Made by a program: the position numbers and the translations under genes | DNA from: Azospirillum sp. TSA2s | GTDB lineage: Bacteria; Pseudomonadota; Alphaproteobacteria; Azospirillales; Azospirillaceae | Length of the DNA stretch: 64,000 bases | Reading direction: 5' to 3' | Assembly (NCBI RefSeq): GCF_004923315.1 | Contig: NZ_CP039650.1 | Coordinates: 2,629,501-2,693,500 of the forward strand | Notes under the pieces: generated by a model | Told to the model about the DNA's origin: nothing | Database searches by the model: none | What the model saw: only the letters and a program-made list of their open reading frames with translations | Shown: positions 18,964 to 27,590 of the stretch, piece after piece | How the letters are laid out: every line of letters begins with the position of its first letter | How positions within the stretch are numbered: position 1 is the stretch's first letter

Positions 18964-19956
18964 TTACTCGGCAGCCGCCGCCTTGGTCTCGCGGCTGGTC
19001 CTCCACAGCGACACCACCACGCCGCCGGCGATCAGGGCGAAGGTGACGCCCAGCGCGATCAGCGGGTCGGGCTTGCCGAAGACTTGCGTGTAGAAAATCT
19101 TGCCGCCGATGAACACCAGCACCAGCGCCAACGCGTATTTCAGATAGCGGAAGCGGTGGACCATCGCCGCCAGGGCAAAGTACAGCGCGCGCAGGCCAAG
19201 GATGGCGAAGATGTTGCTGGTGTAGACCAGATACGGGTCGGTGGTGATGGCGAAGATCGCCGGCACGCTGTCGACCGCGAAGACCAGATCGGCCAGTTCC
19301 ACCATGATCAGCGCCAGCAGCAACGGCGTGGCCGTCCAGCGCATCACGCCGCTGTCGCCCACCGGCTGCTTGACGATGAAGTGGTGGCCGTGGAAGCGGT
19401 CGGTAACGCGGATGCGACGCTTCAGGAACCGCAGGATGGCATTCTCGCCGATGTCGGTTTCCTCGTCCTTCGCGAACAGCATCTTGATGCCGGTCAGCAG
19501 CAGGAAGGCGCCGAAGACGTAGAGGATCCAGTGGAATTCCGACACCAGAGCGGCGCCGGCGCCGATCATCAGGCCACGCAGCACGATGACGCCCAGGATG
19601 CCCCAGAACAGCACGCGGTGCTGCAACTCGCGGGGCACGGCGAAATAACTGAAGATCAGCGATATGACGAAGACATTGTCCAATGACAGGCTCTTCTCGA
19701 CGAAGAAGCCCGTGTAGTACTGCAACCCGGCCTCGCCGCCCATCGACCACCAGACCCAGCCGCCGAACAGCAAGGCGACCGCGATGTAGAAGGCGGAAAG
19801 CTTCAGGCTTTCACCGACGCCGATGACATGGTCGCGCCGGTTGAGAACGCCCAAGTCCAGAACCAGAAGCGTCAGGACAATCCCAACGAAAACGAGCCAA
19901 ATCCAAACCGGTTTTCCCAGAAATTCCAGGAAAATCGTTGCAAACAAACCGTCCAT
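18964..19956 (-). CDS. TerC family integral membrane protein
   Basis: A 330-residue polytopic protein of the TerC/Alx family. Conserved acidic membrane motifs are visible (SLSLDNVFVISLIF, ELADLVFAVDSVPAIFAI). The family is linked to metal, especially manganese, export and to tellurite or alkaline-pH responses. The start is the ATG at 19956; an upstream in-frame codon would add an unconserved 14 residues. No manganese riboswitch (yybP-ykoY) could be found in the leader. Confidence 0.92.
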   Translation of the reverse strand: MDGLFATIFLEFLGKPVWIWLVFVGIVLTLLVLDLGVLNRRDHVIGVGESLKLSAFYIAVALLFGGWVWWSMGGEAGLQYYTGFFVEKSLSLDNVFVISLIFSYFAVPRELQHRVLFWGILGVIVLRGLMIGAGAALVSEFHWILYVFGAFLLLTGIKMLFAKDEETDIGENAILRFLKRRIRVTDRFHGHHFIVKQPVGDSGVMRWTATPLLLALIMVELADLVFAVDSVPAIFAITTDPYLVYTSNIFAILGLRALYFALAAMVHRFRYLKYALALVLVFIGGKIFYTQVFGKPDPLIALGVTFALIAGGVVVSLWRTSRETKAAAAE

Positions 19957-20391
19957 CGCAAAACCCACTTGATGACGCTGCGTGAGCGGTGAGATCAAGC
20001 GGTTCCGACATCACGACCGACGCCTCGGCCGTCAGAGGGGCCCGGATCCGAACTTCCTCGCAGATGGTGTCACCGCGCCGCAGGTCAAGATGGCGGCAAA
20101 CAGCGACAAGGCGGCGAAAGCAAAAACATCGCACGGCGTCTTTCCCTGGCCTTTGCGAGTCGCACCGCCGGCAGCGTCGGAATGCCGGCCGCACTGCGGA
20201 AAACTGCGGCTGGATGGGCGGGAATGGCATCGGGACTCGGCGCTTGATGCAATGCCGCCACAGATGGCGAAGAAATGACCGGCAAGAAAAACACCGATGG
20301 TTGCCCAATCTGTGTTCGCTCTTGTGCGGATGGTGCCGTTCTGCCAATAACTCCGAAAAACCGAAACCAAACCGAACAAATGGAGTTTTGC
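19957..20391. other. divergent promoter region of terC and HU
   Basis: About 435 bases with no credible gene. The plus side close to 20340-20390 is A-rich with GGAG before the HU start. The terC side contains GC-rich dyads (for example CCGGCAGCGTCGG near 20170) but no recognised riboswitch or operator. Confidence 0.5.
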
Positions 20392-20667
20392 ATGAACCAG
20401 GCCGAGCTGATCGAAACCGTCGCCACCAACGCCGGCATCAAGAAGGCCGACGCGGCCAAGGTCGTTCAGGCTGTGTTCGAGGGCATCTCCGGCGCGCTGG
20501 GCCGCGGCGAAGATGTGCGGCTGGCCGGTTTCGGCATTTTCGAGGTGGCCGAGCGCGCCGCCCGTGAAGGCCGCAACCCGCGCACCGGCGAAGTCGTGGC
20601 GATCGCCGCTTCCAAGGCTCCGAAGTTCAAGCCGGCCAAGCAGCTGCGCGATCTGGTGAACGGCTGA
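20392..20667 (+). CDS. hup: HU-family DNA-binding protein
   Basis: A 91-residue histone-like protein that bends and compacts DNA. It has the complete HU fold: N-terminal helices (MNQAELIETVATNAGIKKAD), the core GFGIFEVAERAAREGRNPRTGE with the arm motif, and C-terminal KAPKFKPAKQLRDLVNG. The ATG at 20392 follows TGGAGTTTTGC. It is followed 35 bases later by a MucR-family regulator on the same strand; both are global nucleoid or regulatory proteins. Confidence 0.96.
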   Translation: MNQAELIETVATNAGIKKADAAKVVQAVFEGISGALGRGEDVRLAGFGIFEVAERAAREGRNPRTGEVVAIAASKAPKFKPAKQLRDLVNG

Positions 20668-20702
20668 TCCACCCGCAACCACGTCCCAGGGGGAGCGCAG
20701 CC

Positions 20703-21113
20703 ATGTCCATCGATCAAACCGAATTGCAATCGCTGACCGCCAAGGTCGTCGCCGCCTATGTCGGCAACAACTCGGTGCCGGTTCAGGATCTGCCCACGCT
20801 GATCAACAGCGTCCAGGTGGCCTTCCGCAATCTGGGCGACGACAAGCCGGCCCCGGCCAAGGCCGAACTGGTTCCGGCGGTCGCGATCAAGAAGTCGGTC
20901 ACGCCGGAATTCATCGTCTGCCTGGAAGACGGGAAGAAGCTGAAGATGCTCAAGCGGCATCTGAAGACCGTCTATGACATGACGCCGGACGAATATCGCG
21001 CCAAGTGGGGCCTGCCGCCGGAATACCCGATGGTCGCCCCGAATTACGCCAAGGCGCGTTCCGAAATGGCGACCAAGCTCGGGCTTGGCCGCAAGCGTGC
21101 TGCGGCCGAATAA
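20703..21113 (+). CDS. MucR/Ros-family regulator with altered zinc finger
   Basis: A 136-residue MucR-family DNA-binding protein (nucleoid-associated regulators of exopolysaccharide, motility and cell cycle in alphaproteobacteria). The finger region reads FIVCLEDGKKLKMLKRHLKT followed by VYDMTPDEYRAKWGLPPEYP. Compared with the Ros C-x2-C-x9-H-x4-H pattern, position two is Asp and position four is Tyr; only one Cys and one His remain. Some Mesorhizobium homologues with a Cys-to-Asp change still bind DNA, so activity is likely retained. GGGGGAGCGCAGCC precedes the ATG. Confidence 0.93.
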   Translation: MSIDQTELQSLTAKVVAAYVGNNSVPVQDLPTLINSVQVAFRNLGDDKPAPAKAELVPAVAIKKSVTPEFIVCLEDGKKLKMLKRHLKTVYDMTPDEYRAKWGLPPEYPMVAPNYAKARSEMATKLGLGRKRAAAE

Positions 21114-21139
21114 CGGCTTACGCCCACTGCTGTCGAGAG

Positions 21140-21168
21140 AGGCGCGTCCCCAAGGGCGCGCCTTTTTC
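21140..21168 (+). terminator. intrinsic terminator after the MucR-family gene
   Basis: AGGCGCG (21140-21146) pairs with CGCGCCT (21157-21163), followed by TTTTCTTTT. Confidence 0.85.
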
Positions 21169-21838
21169 TTTTCCGCCCCCCTATCGCCGGTCTGCCCAGG
21201 GCGCCATCCCGCGGGCTACCCCGTTCCCGTTTAACGGCCTATGACCAATGTTCAGGTAGCGAAGCGCCTCGGCCTTCCCATCTAGGGTTCCGGTAGGGTT
21301 CATGGGCCGTGTGCGGTCCTATCACCTTCCTTGCCGCAGAGGCATAGTCGCCTCCCGCTATATCGGTTGACCGGTGGCCGACCTGCCGCCGATCCACTTC
21401 GCGGCTGCGGCTTGACGGTGGCATCTAAAGGGCGGCCCGCCTGGAACGATGCCGACCGATCGGAAGGGTGACACCCGCCCGAAAGGCACCTTGCCGAAGG
21501 TCTTGGGTCATAGGATTGCCTCCTCCCCCAGACTGCCGGTGCGGGTGGAAGAAGAGCTTGGGTATACGCCGAAAAACACCCGGAACACGCCCTTTACAGG
21601 GTTGATCCGCCGCATTTCCGCGGCCACATTAACATTGTCGAAAGGACGCAGTTCCTTGAGACACCGGGCAAAATAGAACCCCACAACAAACCAGAACCAG
21701 CCAGAGCCGAAGCGACGGACGATATTCCTGCGTCCGCCGATGGACAATCGCCTCTAAGGCGACCCCGCCATGGGCCCCGACATGGGCCGGCCTTCGAAAA
21801 TCGGCCGTCCCAGGAAGCGTTGGAGAGGAGGCATTCGC
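21169..21838. other. 670-base gap before rpoH, no gene recognised
   Basis: This stretch has no coding frame with family character. I looked for SRP RNA, tmRNA, RNase P RNA and tRNA signatures and found none. It has several dyads, for example CCGGTAGGGTT and GGTTGACCGGTGG motifs, and probably carries the rpoH promoter and leader. An unrecognised RNA gene is possible. Confidence 0.4.
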
Positions 21839-22729
21839 GTGCTGAAGAAACTGCTGACCGGTGAAAACGCCAGCCTGACCCGCTACATCGAGGAGTCCAA
21901 GCGCTTCCCCATCCTTGCGCCGGACGTCGAACGCGACCTCGCCATCGCCTGGCGGGAGCGCGGAAGCCCGCAGGCCCTGGAACAACTCGTGGGCAGCCAC
22001 CTTCGCCTCGTCATCAAGATCGCCCGCGGCTTCGGCGGTTACGGCCTGCCGCTGGTCGATCTGGTTGCCGAAGGCAATGTCGGCCTGATGCAGGCGGCCC
22101 AGAAATTCGATCCGCAGCGCGGTTTCCGCTTCGCCACCTACGCCACCTGGTGGATCCGCGCCGCGATCCAGGAATACATTCTGCACAGCTGGTCGCTGGT
22201 GAAAATGGGCACCACCGCCGCGCAGAAGAAGCTGTTCTTCAACCTGCGCCGCCTGAAAAGCCAGATGGCCGAGTTGGAACAGGGCGACCTGTCGCCGGAG
22301 ACCGTGGCCACCATCGCCGCCGAACTGGATGTTCCGGAGACCGAGGTGGTGGAGATGAACCGCCGACTGGCCGCCAACGACAGCTCGCTCGACGCCACCC
22401 TGTCGACCGACGGCGAGACCAACTGGCTGGAACTGCTGGCCGACGACCGCCCCACCCAGGACACCATGCTGGCCGATGCCGACGAACTGGCGCTGCGCCG
22501 CCGGCTGGTCGGGCAGGCGCTGGACCGGCTGGATGCCCGTGAACGCCGCATCCTGTTCGAACGCCGCCTGAAGGACGATCCGTCCACGCTGGAAGCGCTG
22601 AGCCAGCAGTTCTCGGTTTCGCGCGAACGGGTACGCCAGATCGAGGTGCGAGCCTTCGAAAAGCTCCAGAAGGCCGTGCTCAGCGCCGCGCAGGCACTGC
22701 GTCGTCCGGCCACGCCAATGGTGGCCTGA
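21839..22729 (+). CDS. rpoH: RNA polymerase sigma-32 (RpoH-type) factor
   Basis: A 296-residue heat-shock-type sigma factor. Region 2 contains the RpoH-like segments GNVGLMQAAQKFDPQRGFRFATYATWWIRAAIQEYILHSWSLVK, in which the last part is the RpoH box. Region 4 ends SVSRERVRQIEVRAFEKL. The GTG at 21839 is chosen because GGAGAGGAGG lies just upstream and LKKLLTGENASLTRYI matches family N termini; an ATG at 21770 would add 23 atypical residues. Azospirilla carry several rpoH paralogues, so the stress it answers is not known. Confidence 0.92.
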   Translation: MLKKLLTGENASLTRYIEESKRFPILAPDVERDLAIAWRERGSPQALEQLVGSHLRLVIKIARGFGGYGLPLVDLVAEGNVGLMQAAQKFDPQRGFRFATYATWWIRAAIQEYILHSWSLVKMGTTAAQKKLFFNLRRLKSQMAELEQGDLSPETVATIAAELDVPETEVVEMNRRLAANDSSLDATLSTDGETNWLELLADDRPTQDTMLADADELALRRRLVGQALDRLDARERRILFERRLKDDPSTLEALSQQFSVSRERVRQIEVRAFEKLQKAVLSAAQALRRPATPMVA

Positions 22730-22741
22730 CCCATCCGATTA

Positions 22742-22772
22742 CCCCGTCCGGCGGACGCGATGCCGGACGGGG
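22742..22772 (+). terminator. hairpin after rpoH
   Basis: CCCCGTCCGGC (22742-22752) and GCCGGACGGGG (22762-22772) form a perfect 11-bp stem, 13 bases after the stop. The U-tract is poor. Confidence 0.7.
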
Positions 22773-23085
22773 ATCTTGCGGAGCCGGCCAGCCGGCCGGC
22801 CACCGCATCGTTGCCGCGGGCATTCAGCCCGCCAGTTGCCTCCAGACCAGTCACCTTCACGCCGGCGGCGCCCTTGGCCCGCCGGCATTTTCTTGCGCGG
22901 ACAGGCTATCGCCGAGTCTCAGTCGGTTGTCGTATATTGCGCTTATTGCTGCTTCTGGATGTTGTGCGACAAAGTGACCGGTTCAAAGTTGCGAATGCTT
23001 GCGCATGATGTGCGGCTCGCGGGAAAGATTGCATTTTCTCCAATACTTAGTACGCTAGTTATATCTCAAATGGGAGAGGGGCTCC
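22773..23085. other. promoter region of the globin-coupled receptor
   Basis: About 310 bases without a gene. The last 170 bases are AT-richer (for example TTGCATTTTCTCCAATACTTAG around 23030), consistent with a promoter, and end in TGGGAGAGGGG as ribosome site. No specific operator was recognised. Confidence 0.5.
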
Positions 23086-24432
23086 ATGTCGCACGCTGCC
23101 CAGACTCAATCGATCATTGACCGCATCACCTTCCTGCGCATCGACGAGGCGACGAAGGCAACGCTGCGGGAGTTCCAGCCCTATCTGGCGCAGCGCATCG
23201 ATCAGATTCTCGAGGAATTCTACGCCTATCTCCGTTCGGTGCCGCAGGTGGCGCCGATGCTGGTCAATCCGGCAGTGACCGGCCGGGCGCGCGATCTGCA
23301 GAAGCAGCACTGGCTGCGGAACGTCTTCACCGGCACCTTCGATGATGCCTATGTCAGCCAGGTTCTGAAGATCGGTCAGACCCACCAGCGCATCGGGCTT
23401 GAACCGCGCTGGTATACCGGCGCCTACTGCTTCACCCTGAACAAGCTGATCGAACTGGCTGCCCAGATCCACCGCAAGAAGCCCGAAAAGCTGTCTCAGC
23501 TCCTCCAGGCCATCAACAAGGCGGTGTTCCTGGACATGGACCTCGCCACGTCGGTCTATATCGATCTGAACACCGCGGCGATCATCGCGCGGGAGTTGGG
23601 CAGCACCGCCGACAGCTTCGAGCGCGAGGTGAAGGGCGTGGTTCAGGCGGTGGCAAGCGCCGCCCAGCAGCTCCAGGGCACCGCCCAAGCGATGAGCCGC
23701 ACCGCTGAAACAACGAGCGAGCAGTCGACCCAGGTCGCCGCCGCAGCGGAAGAAGCGTCCGTCAATATCCAGACGGTCGCCGCCGCAGCGGAGGAGCTGA
23801 CCGCCTCCATCGGCGAAATCAGCCATCAGGTGACCCAGTCGGCCGCCATCGCCAATGCCGCGATGACGGAGGCCGAACGAACCAATGCCACCGTGCAGGG
23901 ACTTGCCGATGCCGCCAGCCGCATCGGTCAGGTGGTGAAGCTGATCCATGACATCGCCAGCCAGACCAACCTGCTGGCTTTGAACGCCACCATCGAGGCC
24001 GCCCGCGCCGGAGAGGCCGGCAAGGGCTTCGCCGTCGTGGCGAGCGAGGTGAAGAGCCTCGCCAACCAGACCGCAAAGGCGACGGAAGAGATCAACTCGC
24101 AGATCGGGGCCGTCCAGGGTGCGACACAGGAGGCGGTCGGCGCCATCCGCTCCATCTCCGGCACCATCGCCCGCATCGATGAGATCTCCACCTCCATTGC
24201 CACCGCCATGGAGGAACAGGGCGCCGCCACGACCGAGATCGCCCGCAACGTCCAGCAGGCCTCGATCGGTACCCGCGAAGTCAGCGAGACCATCGTCGCG
24301 GTGAACGCGTCCGCCAACAACGCCGGCGAAGAGGCCCGTGAAGTGCTGGAGGCGACCAACGAGCTGTCTCGCCAGTCCAACACCTTGCGGACAGAGGTCG
24401 AACGCTTCCTTGCCCGCGTCCGCGCCGGCTGA
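23086..24432 (+). CDS. globin-coupled methyl-accepting chemotaxis receptor (HemAT-like)
   Basis: A 448-residue soluble chemoreceptor. Residues 1-165 form a sensor-globin domain: the proximal His is H100 in KIGQTHQRIGL, followed by the family signature EPRWYTGAY. No membrane helix is present. Residues 190-445 form the MA signalling domain, with the conserved tip DIASQTNLLALNATIEAARA. Heme-bound oxygen should control CheA and so aerotaxis, a major behaviour of azospirilla. The gene stands alone between terminators. Confidence 0.95.
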   Translation: MSHAAQTQSIIDRITFLRIDEATKATLREFQPYLAQRIDQILEEFYAYLRSVPQVAPMLVNPAVTGRARDLQKQHWLRNVFTGTFDDAYVSQVLKIGQTHQRIGLEPRWYTGAYCFTLNKLIELAAQIHRKKPEKLSQLLQAINKAVFLDMDLATSVYIDLNTAAIIARELGSTADSFEREVKGVVQAVASAAQQLQGTAQAMSRTAETTSEQSTQVAAAAEEASVNIQTVAAAAEELTASIGEISHQVTQSAAIANAAMTEAERTNATVQGLADAASRIGQVVKLIHDIASQTNLLALNATIEAARAGEAGKGFAVVASEVKSLANQTAKATEEINSQIGAVQGATQEAVGAIRSISGTIARIDEISTSIATAMEEQGAATTEIARNVQQASIGTREVSETIVAVNASANNAGEEAREVLEATNELSRQSNTLRTEVERFLARVRAG

Positions 24433-24454
24433 TCCGATCTCCAGGTTTGGAAAT

Positions 24455-24488
24455 GAAAAAGGCGCGTTCCGCGGAACGCGCCTTTTTC
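24455..24488. terminator. strong bidirectional terminator
   Basis: GAAAAAGGCGCGTTCC (24455-24470) and GGAACGCGCCTTTTTC (24473-24488) are perfect 16-base arms, with the A-tract on one side and T-tract on the other. It separates the chemoreceptor gene from a convergent small gene. Confidence 0.95.
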
Positions 24489-24531
24489 ATTTGCATGTCT
24501 TCAACTGTCCAATCCGCCCGGACAGGGCGGC

Positions 24532-24702
24532 TCACGGCATCGTGCGAACAACCAGATCGCTGACCTGAATATTCTCGGCCTGAGCGGCGCGGCGAACATC
24601 GTCGGCGCTGCGCCAATGGCTGCGACCTCCCAGGCTGGTGAGAACACCGCCCCGCATCGCCACGAACAGACCCGTACGCCCCAGATTGACAATTCTCATC
24701 AT
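24532..24702 (-). CDS. 56-residue hypothetical protein
   Basis: A short minus-strand frame beginning MMRIVNLGRTGLFVAMRGG and continuing with SLGGRSHWRSADDVRRAAQ, ending DLVVRTMP. The amphipathic, well-balanced composition and good codon use suggest a real protein. GGGGG lies about nine bases before the ATG. An AT-rich region upstream could hold its promoter, and it converges with the strong terminator. No family is recognised; whether the N-terminal hydrophobic segment is a membrane anchor is uncertain. Confidence 0.5.
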   Translation of the reverse strand: MMRIVNLGRTGLFVAMRGGVLTSLGGRSHWRSADDVRRAAQAENIQVSDLVVRTMP

Positions 24703-25091
24703 GATTTTACCCCCGCCCGGTCTCGCGCATTTTAGAGAATTTATTTAGATTCTTTCTCTGGAAGAGATTACCTCTCTTTCTAAAAGAAGTATCAGCACAT
24801 ATCCGCTCGCGTCAATAAGACTTCCGTCACTCAACCCATTGACGAGTTCATAGATCGACCTTCACTTAAGACCCCCTGCTTTCATCCCACCACCATCCCC
24901 AATAGATTTATTCTTGCTTTATTGAAAATTTTAGAGACTTTTGTTATACATGCAGGATGGCTCCGCCTGCCCAAAAGCCTTATCCCGACAGCGCCGCGTG
25001 GGAACGACCGCGTGCCGTATAGGGTTGTCACCGAAAGCCGCTGTCCAATCGACGGCATGCAGCGGGGAAGAACCTGCGAGGCATCGGCAAC
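24703..25091. other. AT-rich intergenic island
   Basis: About 390 bases without a gene. From 24715 to 24955 the DNA is far richer in A and T than the surroundings, with runs such as TTTTAGAGAATTTATTTAG. It probably holds divergent promoters for the small protein and the acetyltransferase. It could also be a nucleoid-protein binding site (HU and MucR are encoded nearby) or a scar of transfer. Confidence 0.5.
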
Positions 25092-25736
25092 ATGGCAACT
25101 GCACACCGCCGCACCGGCTCCTACGGCACGGCCAACAACGACAGCCTCGGCGCCGATTCGGACGATTGCGACGGCAAACACGCCATTCTGGCGCTGCCAG
25201 TGACGATCCGTCCGGCGAGGCAGGAGGATTTGCCGACCCTGGAGTGGTTCGGCCAGCACACACCCCATCGCGAGATCATAACGGGTGCCTTCCGTCTGCA
25301 GGAACGCGGCGACGGCTCCATGCTGCTGGCCGATGTCAACGGCTTCCCGGCCGGCCAAATCTGCATCGATTTCCTGCGCAAGCGGCCGAGTGGCCGGGCC
25401 ACGCTGTGGGCTCTGCGAGTGTTCCAGCCATTCCGCGGACTGGGCATCGGCGGCCGGCTGGTGCGGGCGGCCGAGCGGGTCGTGATCCAGCGCGCCGTCC
25501 CCTACGCCGAACTGGGCGTTGACCGCGACAATGCCGGCGTCCTGCCCTTCTATGAACGGCTGGGATACGAACATTGTGGCCGGGAGCGCGGCCAGTTCCT
25601 CTACCATACGCCCGAAGGACGTCTGGTCCGCGTCGCCATCGACCAATGGCTTCTGCACAAGCGGCTGGGTGAAGGCGCAGAGTCCGCCACCGCAGGTCCC
25701 GACAACGGTCGATGCCTGCGGCTGGCGGGGGACTGA
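25092..25736 (+). CDS. GNAT-family N-acetyltransferase
   Basis: A 214-residue protein with a GNAT fold in residues 36-185. The acetyl-CoA loop is FQPFRGLGIGGRLVRAAE, and the late motif NAGVLPFYERLGYEHCGRER is typical. The first 35 residues are polar and of low complexity, so the true start may lie closer to the fold (for example near VTIRPARQED). The substrate is unknown. It stands between an AT-rich island and a convergent gene of unknown role. Confidence 0.85.
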   Translation: MATAHRRTGSYGTANNDSLGADSDDCDGKHAILALPVTIRPARQEDLPTLEWFGQHTPHREIITGAFRLQERGDGSMLLADVNGFPAGQICIDFLRKRPSGRATLWALRVFQPFRGLGIGGRLVRAAERVVIQRAVPYAELGVDRDNAGVLPFYERLGYEHCGRERGQFLYHTPEGRLVRVAIDQWLLHKRLGEGAESATAGPDNGRCLRLAGD

Positions 25737-25739
25737 CCG

Positions 25740-26228
25740 CTATTCCGCCGCCAGCGCCGCGCCGACCGGAAGGGGCAACAGCCGGGCCGCCCGCCTGCGC
25801 GGCAGGAAGATGCGGGCGCCATCCAGGATGTTGCCCAGTTCTCCCATCGCATCGACGGCCATACACAGCGCAACCGGCGGAAGCCAGCGGTCGAACAGTT
25901 GCGCCGCCACCTCCGCATCGCCGCCCTGGACCGCAGCCAGGGAATCCAGCAGGGCCGCCTCGTCGGCGCTGATGCGGCTGCAGGCCGGACAGCGGATTTC
26001 CGGCTTGCAGGCGCCCGCCACCGCGAAGGTGCCGAGCAGCGCAAACAGCGGCAGCAGCGCCGTGTTCGGCACGCCGGCCACATTCAGCCCGATGCGCATC
26101 GACGCCATCGCCCCGGCGGTGCCGGCGCGGAACCATTGGCGGACGCCGGTCAACAGCGCCCGTTCGGCCGTCGTCAGGTCCGTCACAGTCCAGGGCGACG
26201 GCCGCCCCTCTTCGATCGTCCCGCACAT
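25740..26228 (-). CDS. hypothetical protein, probably Fur-regulated
   Basis: A 162-residue protein with no family recognised. It has a mostly helical, Ala/Leu-rich make-up, a hydrophobic central segment (NTALLPLFALLGTFAVAGA), and Cys residues in CPACS near residue 80 and CGT at the N terminus. These could form a small metal or redox site. A Fur-like sequence lies about 55 bases upstream, suggesting a part in iron metabolism. A longer minus-strand frame exists upstream but would run through the operator. Confidence 0.6.
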   Translation of the reverse strand: MCGTIEEGRPSPWTVTDLTTAERALLTGVRQWFRAGTAGAMASMRIGLNVAGVPNTALLPLFALLGTFAVAGACKPEIRCPACSRISADEAALLDSLAAVQGGDAEVAAQLFDRWLPPVALCMAVDAMGELGNILDGARIFLPRRRAARLLPLPVGAALAAE

Positions 26229-26282
26229 GCCGCAGCTCCTTCATCCGGTTGCAGGACCATCCTAACGCCTCTCTATTCTAAT

Positions 26283-26297
26283 TGCGAGTCATTCTTA
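26283..26297 (-). promoter_or_regulatory. Fur-like box upstream of the hypothetical gene
   Basis: On the minus strand TAAGAATGACTCGCA matches 12 of 15 positions of the TGAGAATGATTCTCA Fur pattern and lies in an AT-rich stretch (GCAAATAAGAATGACTCGC). Position fits a promoter for the gene ending at 25740. Confidence 0.55.
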
Positions 26298-26415
26298 TTT
26301 GCGATGGTGCCTGTGACAAAAATCGGGCGCCCGTGACACCCGGAATGCCGGAAAGGTCGCGTTAACGAACCGCGGCAATCCTGAACCGACTCGCAGTACA
26401 GGGGGATCGGTGGGG

Positions 26416-27585
26416 ATGATTCGGACACTACGGGGAGCTGTTTTCGGACTGGTCACGGTGATCGGAATTGCTGTTGCGGCGGGCTTGACGGTGGCCCATC
26501 CGGCAGCGGCCCAGATCGTTCTGAAGTCCGCCTATGGGGAGGCGTCGCTGGCCGGCCCGGCCAAGGCGCGTGGCGCGGTGGTGTGGAGCCACGGCCGTTC
26601 GGTGGACTCCGAGGATTCGGAAGCGCCCACCCCGCTCTACATGAAGGCGCTGCGCGACGCCGGCTGGGACGTCTACCGGCTGGACCGCATGCGCGTCAGC
26701 GACACGCTGCCCAACAGCTCCCGCGCGCTCGCCAGCTATTCGGAAGCGCTGAAGGCCAAGGGCTATCGCCGGGTCGCCCTGACCGGTCAATCCTTCGGCG
26801 CCTTCATCTCGCTGATCGCCGCCGGTCAGACCAACGCCATCGACGCCGTCGTCGCCACCGCCCCCGCCGCCTTCGGCAACTTCACCGAGGCCTTCGACAG
26901 CTACCGCGAGAACGCCGCCCAGCTCTGGCCGATCCTGCGCGAGGTTCGCCGGGCGCGGGTGATGATGTTCTTCTTCCACGGCGATGATTTCGATCCGGGC
27001 GGGCGCGCCGAGCCGGCCCGCAACATCCTGACACAGCGCGGGCTGAGCAGCCTGATCGTCGACCAGCCGTCGCTGCTGACCGGCCATGGCGCCGCCAACA
27101 CCGGCCTGTTCGTCCGCCGTTTCGGCGCCTGCATCATTCGCTTCGCCGAGGAACCGCCGACTCCAAACGATCCGCCCTGCGACGAATCCTGGGGCCGCAG
27201 CCCCAGCGCGGAACTGCTGCAGGCGGCACTGCCCGCCAACGCGTCGGGTTCCGCCAAGGGCAACGACGCGACCGCGGCACTCCGTCCCTACATCGGCATG
27301 TGGTACGGCAGCTACATCAATGGCCGCGAGGTCGCACTGTCGGTGGAAAAGGCGGAGGGCGACGCCGTCTATGCCGATTATGTGCTCGGCGCCGGCATGG
27401 AAGCCGACCAGCCCTTCGAACGGGTGCGCCGCAAGGGCCGGATCGAGAATGGCGAACTGGTCTTCGACGAGAAGGGCCGCAACATCCTGCGCTACCGCCT
27501 GCGCCCTGACGGCCGCGTTGCCGCCAGTTGGTTGGACAAGGACGGCCACGGCCGGCTCGACACCGTGCTGCGCCGGGTGAATTGA
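26416..27585 (+). CDS. exported alpha/beta-hydrolase-fold protein
   Basis: A 389-residue exported protein. The N terminus is a signal peptide (cleavage likely at AAAQ). The hydrolase domain has SHGRS (oxyanion region), the nucleophile elbow GQSFG, an acid in FFHGDDFDPGG and a late His in LTGHGAAN. Residues from about 285 to 389 form a separate beta-rich domain (YIGMWYGSYINGREVALSVE), which resembles small domains seen in secreted hydrolases. The substrate is unknown. GTG at 26410 is an alternative start; the ATG at 26416 has AGGGGGA ten bases upstream. Confidence 0.82.
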   Translation: MIRTLRGAVFGLVTVIGIAVAAGLTVAHPAAAQIVLKSAYGEASLAGPAKARGAVVWSHGRSVDSEDSEAPTPLYMKALRDAGWDVYRLDRMRVSDTLPNSSRALASYSEALKAKGYRRVALTGQSFGAFISLIAAGQTNAIDAVVATAPAAFGNFTEAFDSYRENAAQLWPILREVRRARVMMFFFHGDDFDPGGRAEPARNILTQRGLSSLIVDQPSLLTGHGAANTGLFVRRFGACIIRFAEEPPTPNDPPCDESWGRSPSAELLQAALPANASGSAKGNDATAALRPYIGMWYGSYINGREVALSVEKAEGDAVYADYVLGAGMEADQPFERVRRKGRIENGELVFDEKGRNILRYRLRPDGRVAASWLDKDGHGRLDTVLRRVN

Positions 27586-27590
27586 AATCC

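Noticed and set aside
19957..20200. Manganese (yybP-ykoY) riboswitch before terC
   Set aside because: Often present at TerC genes, but the GGGGAGTAG core could not be found on the minus strand here.
23600..24430. Similarity between the two chemoreceptor genes (23.1 and 58.3 kb)
   Set aside because: The shared region is the universally conserved MA domain; sensor domains differ, so this is not a recent duplication.
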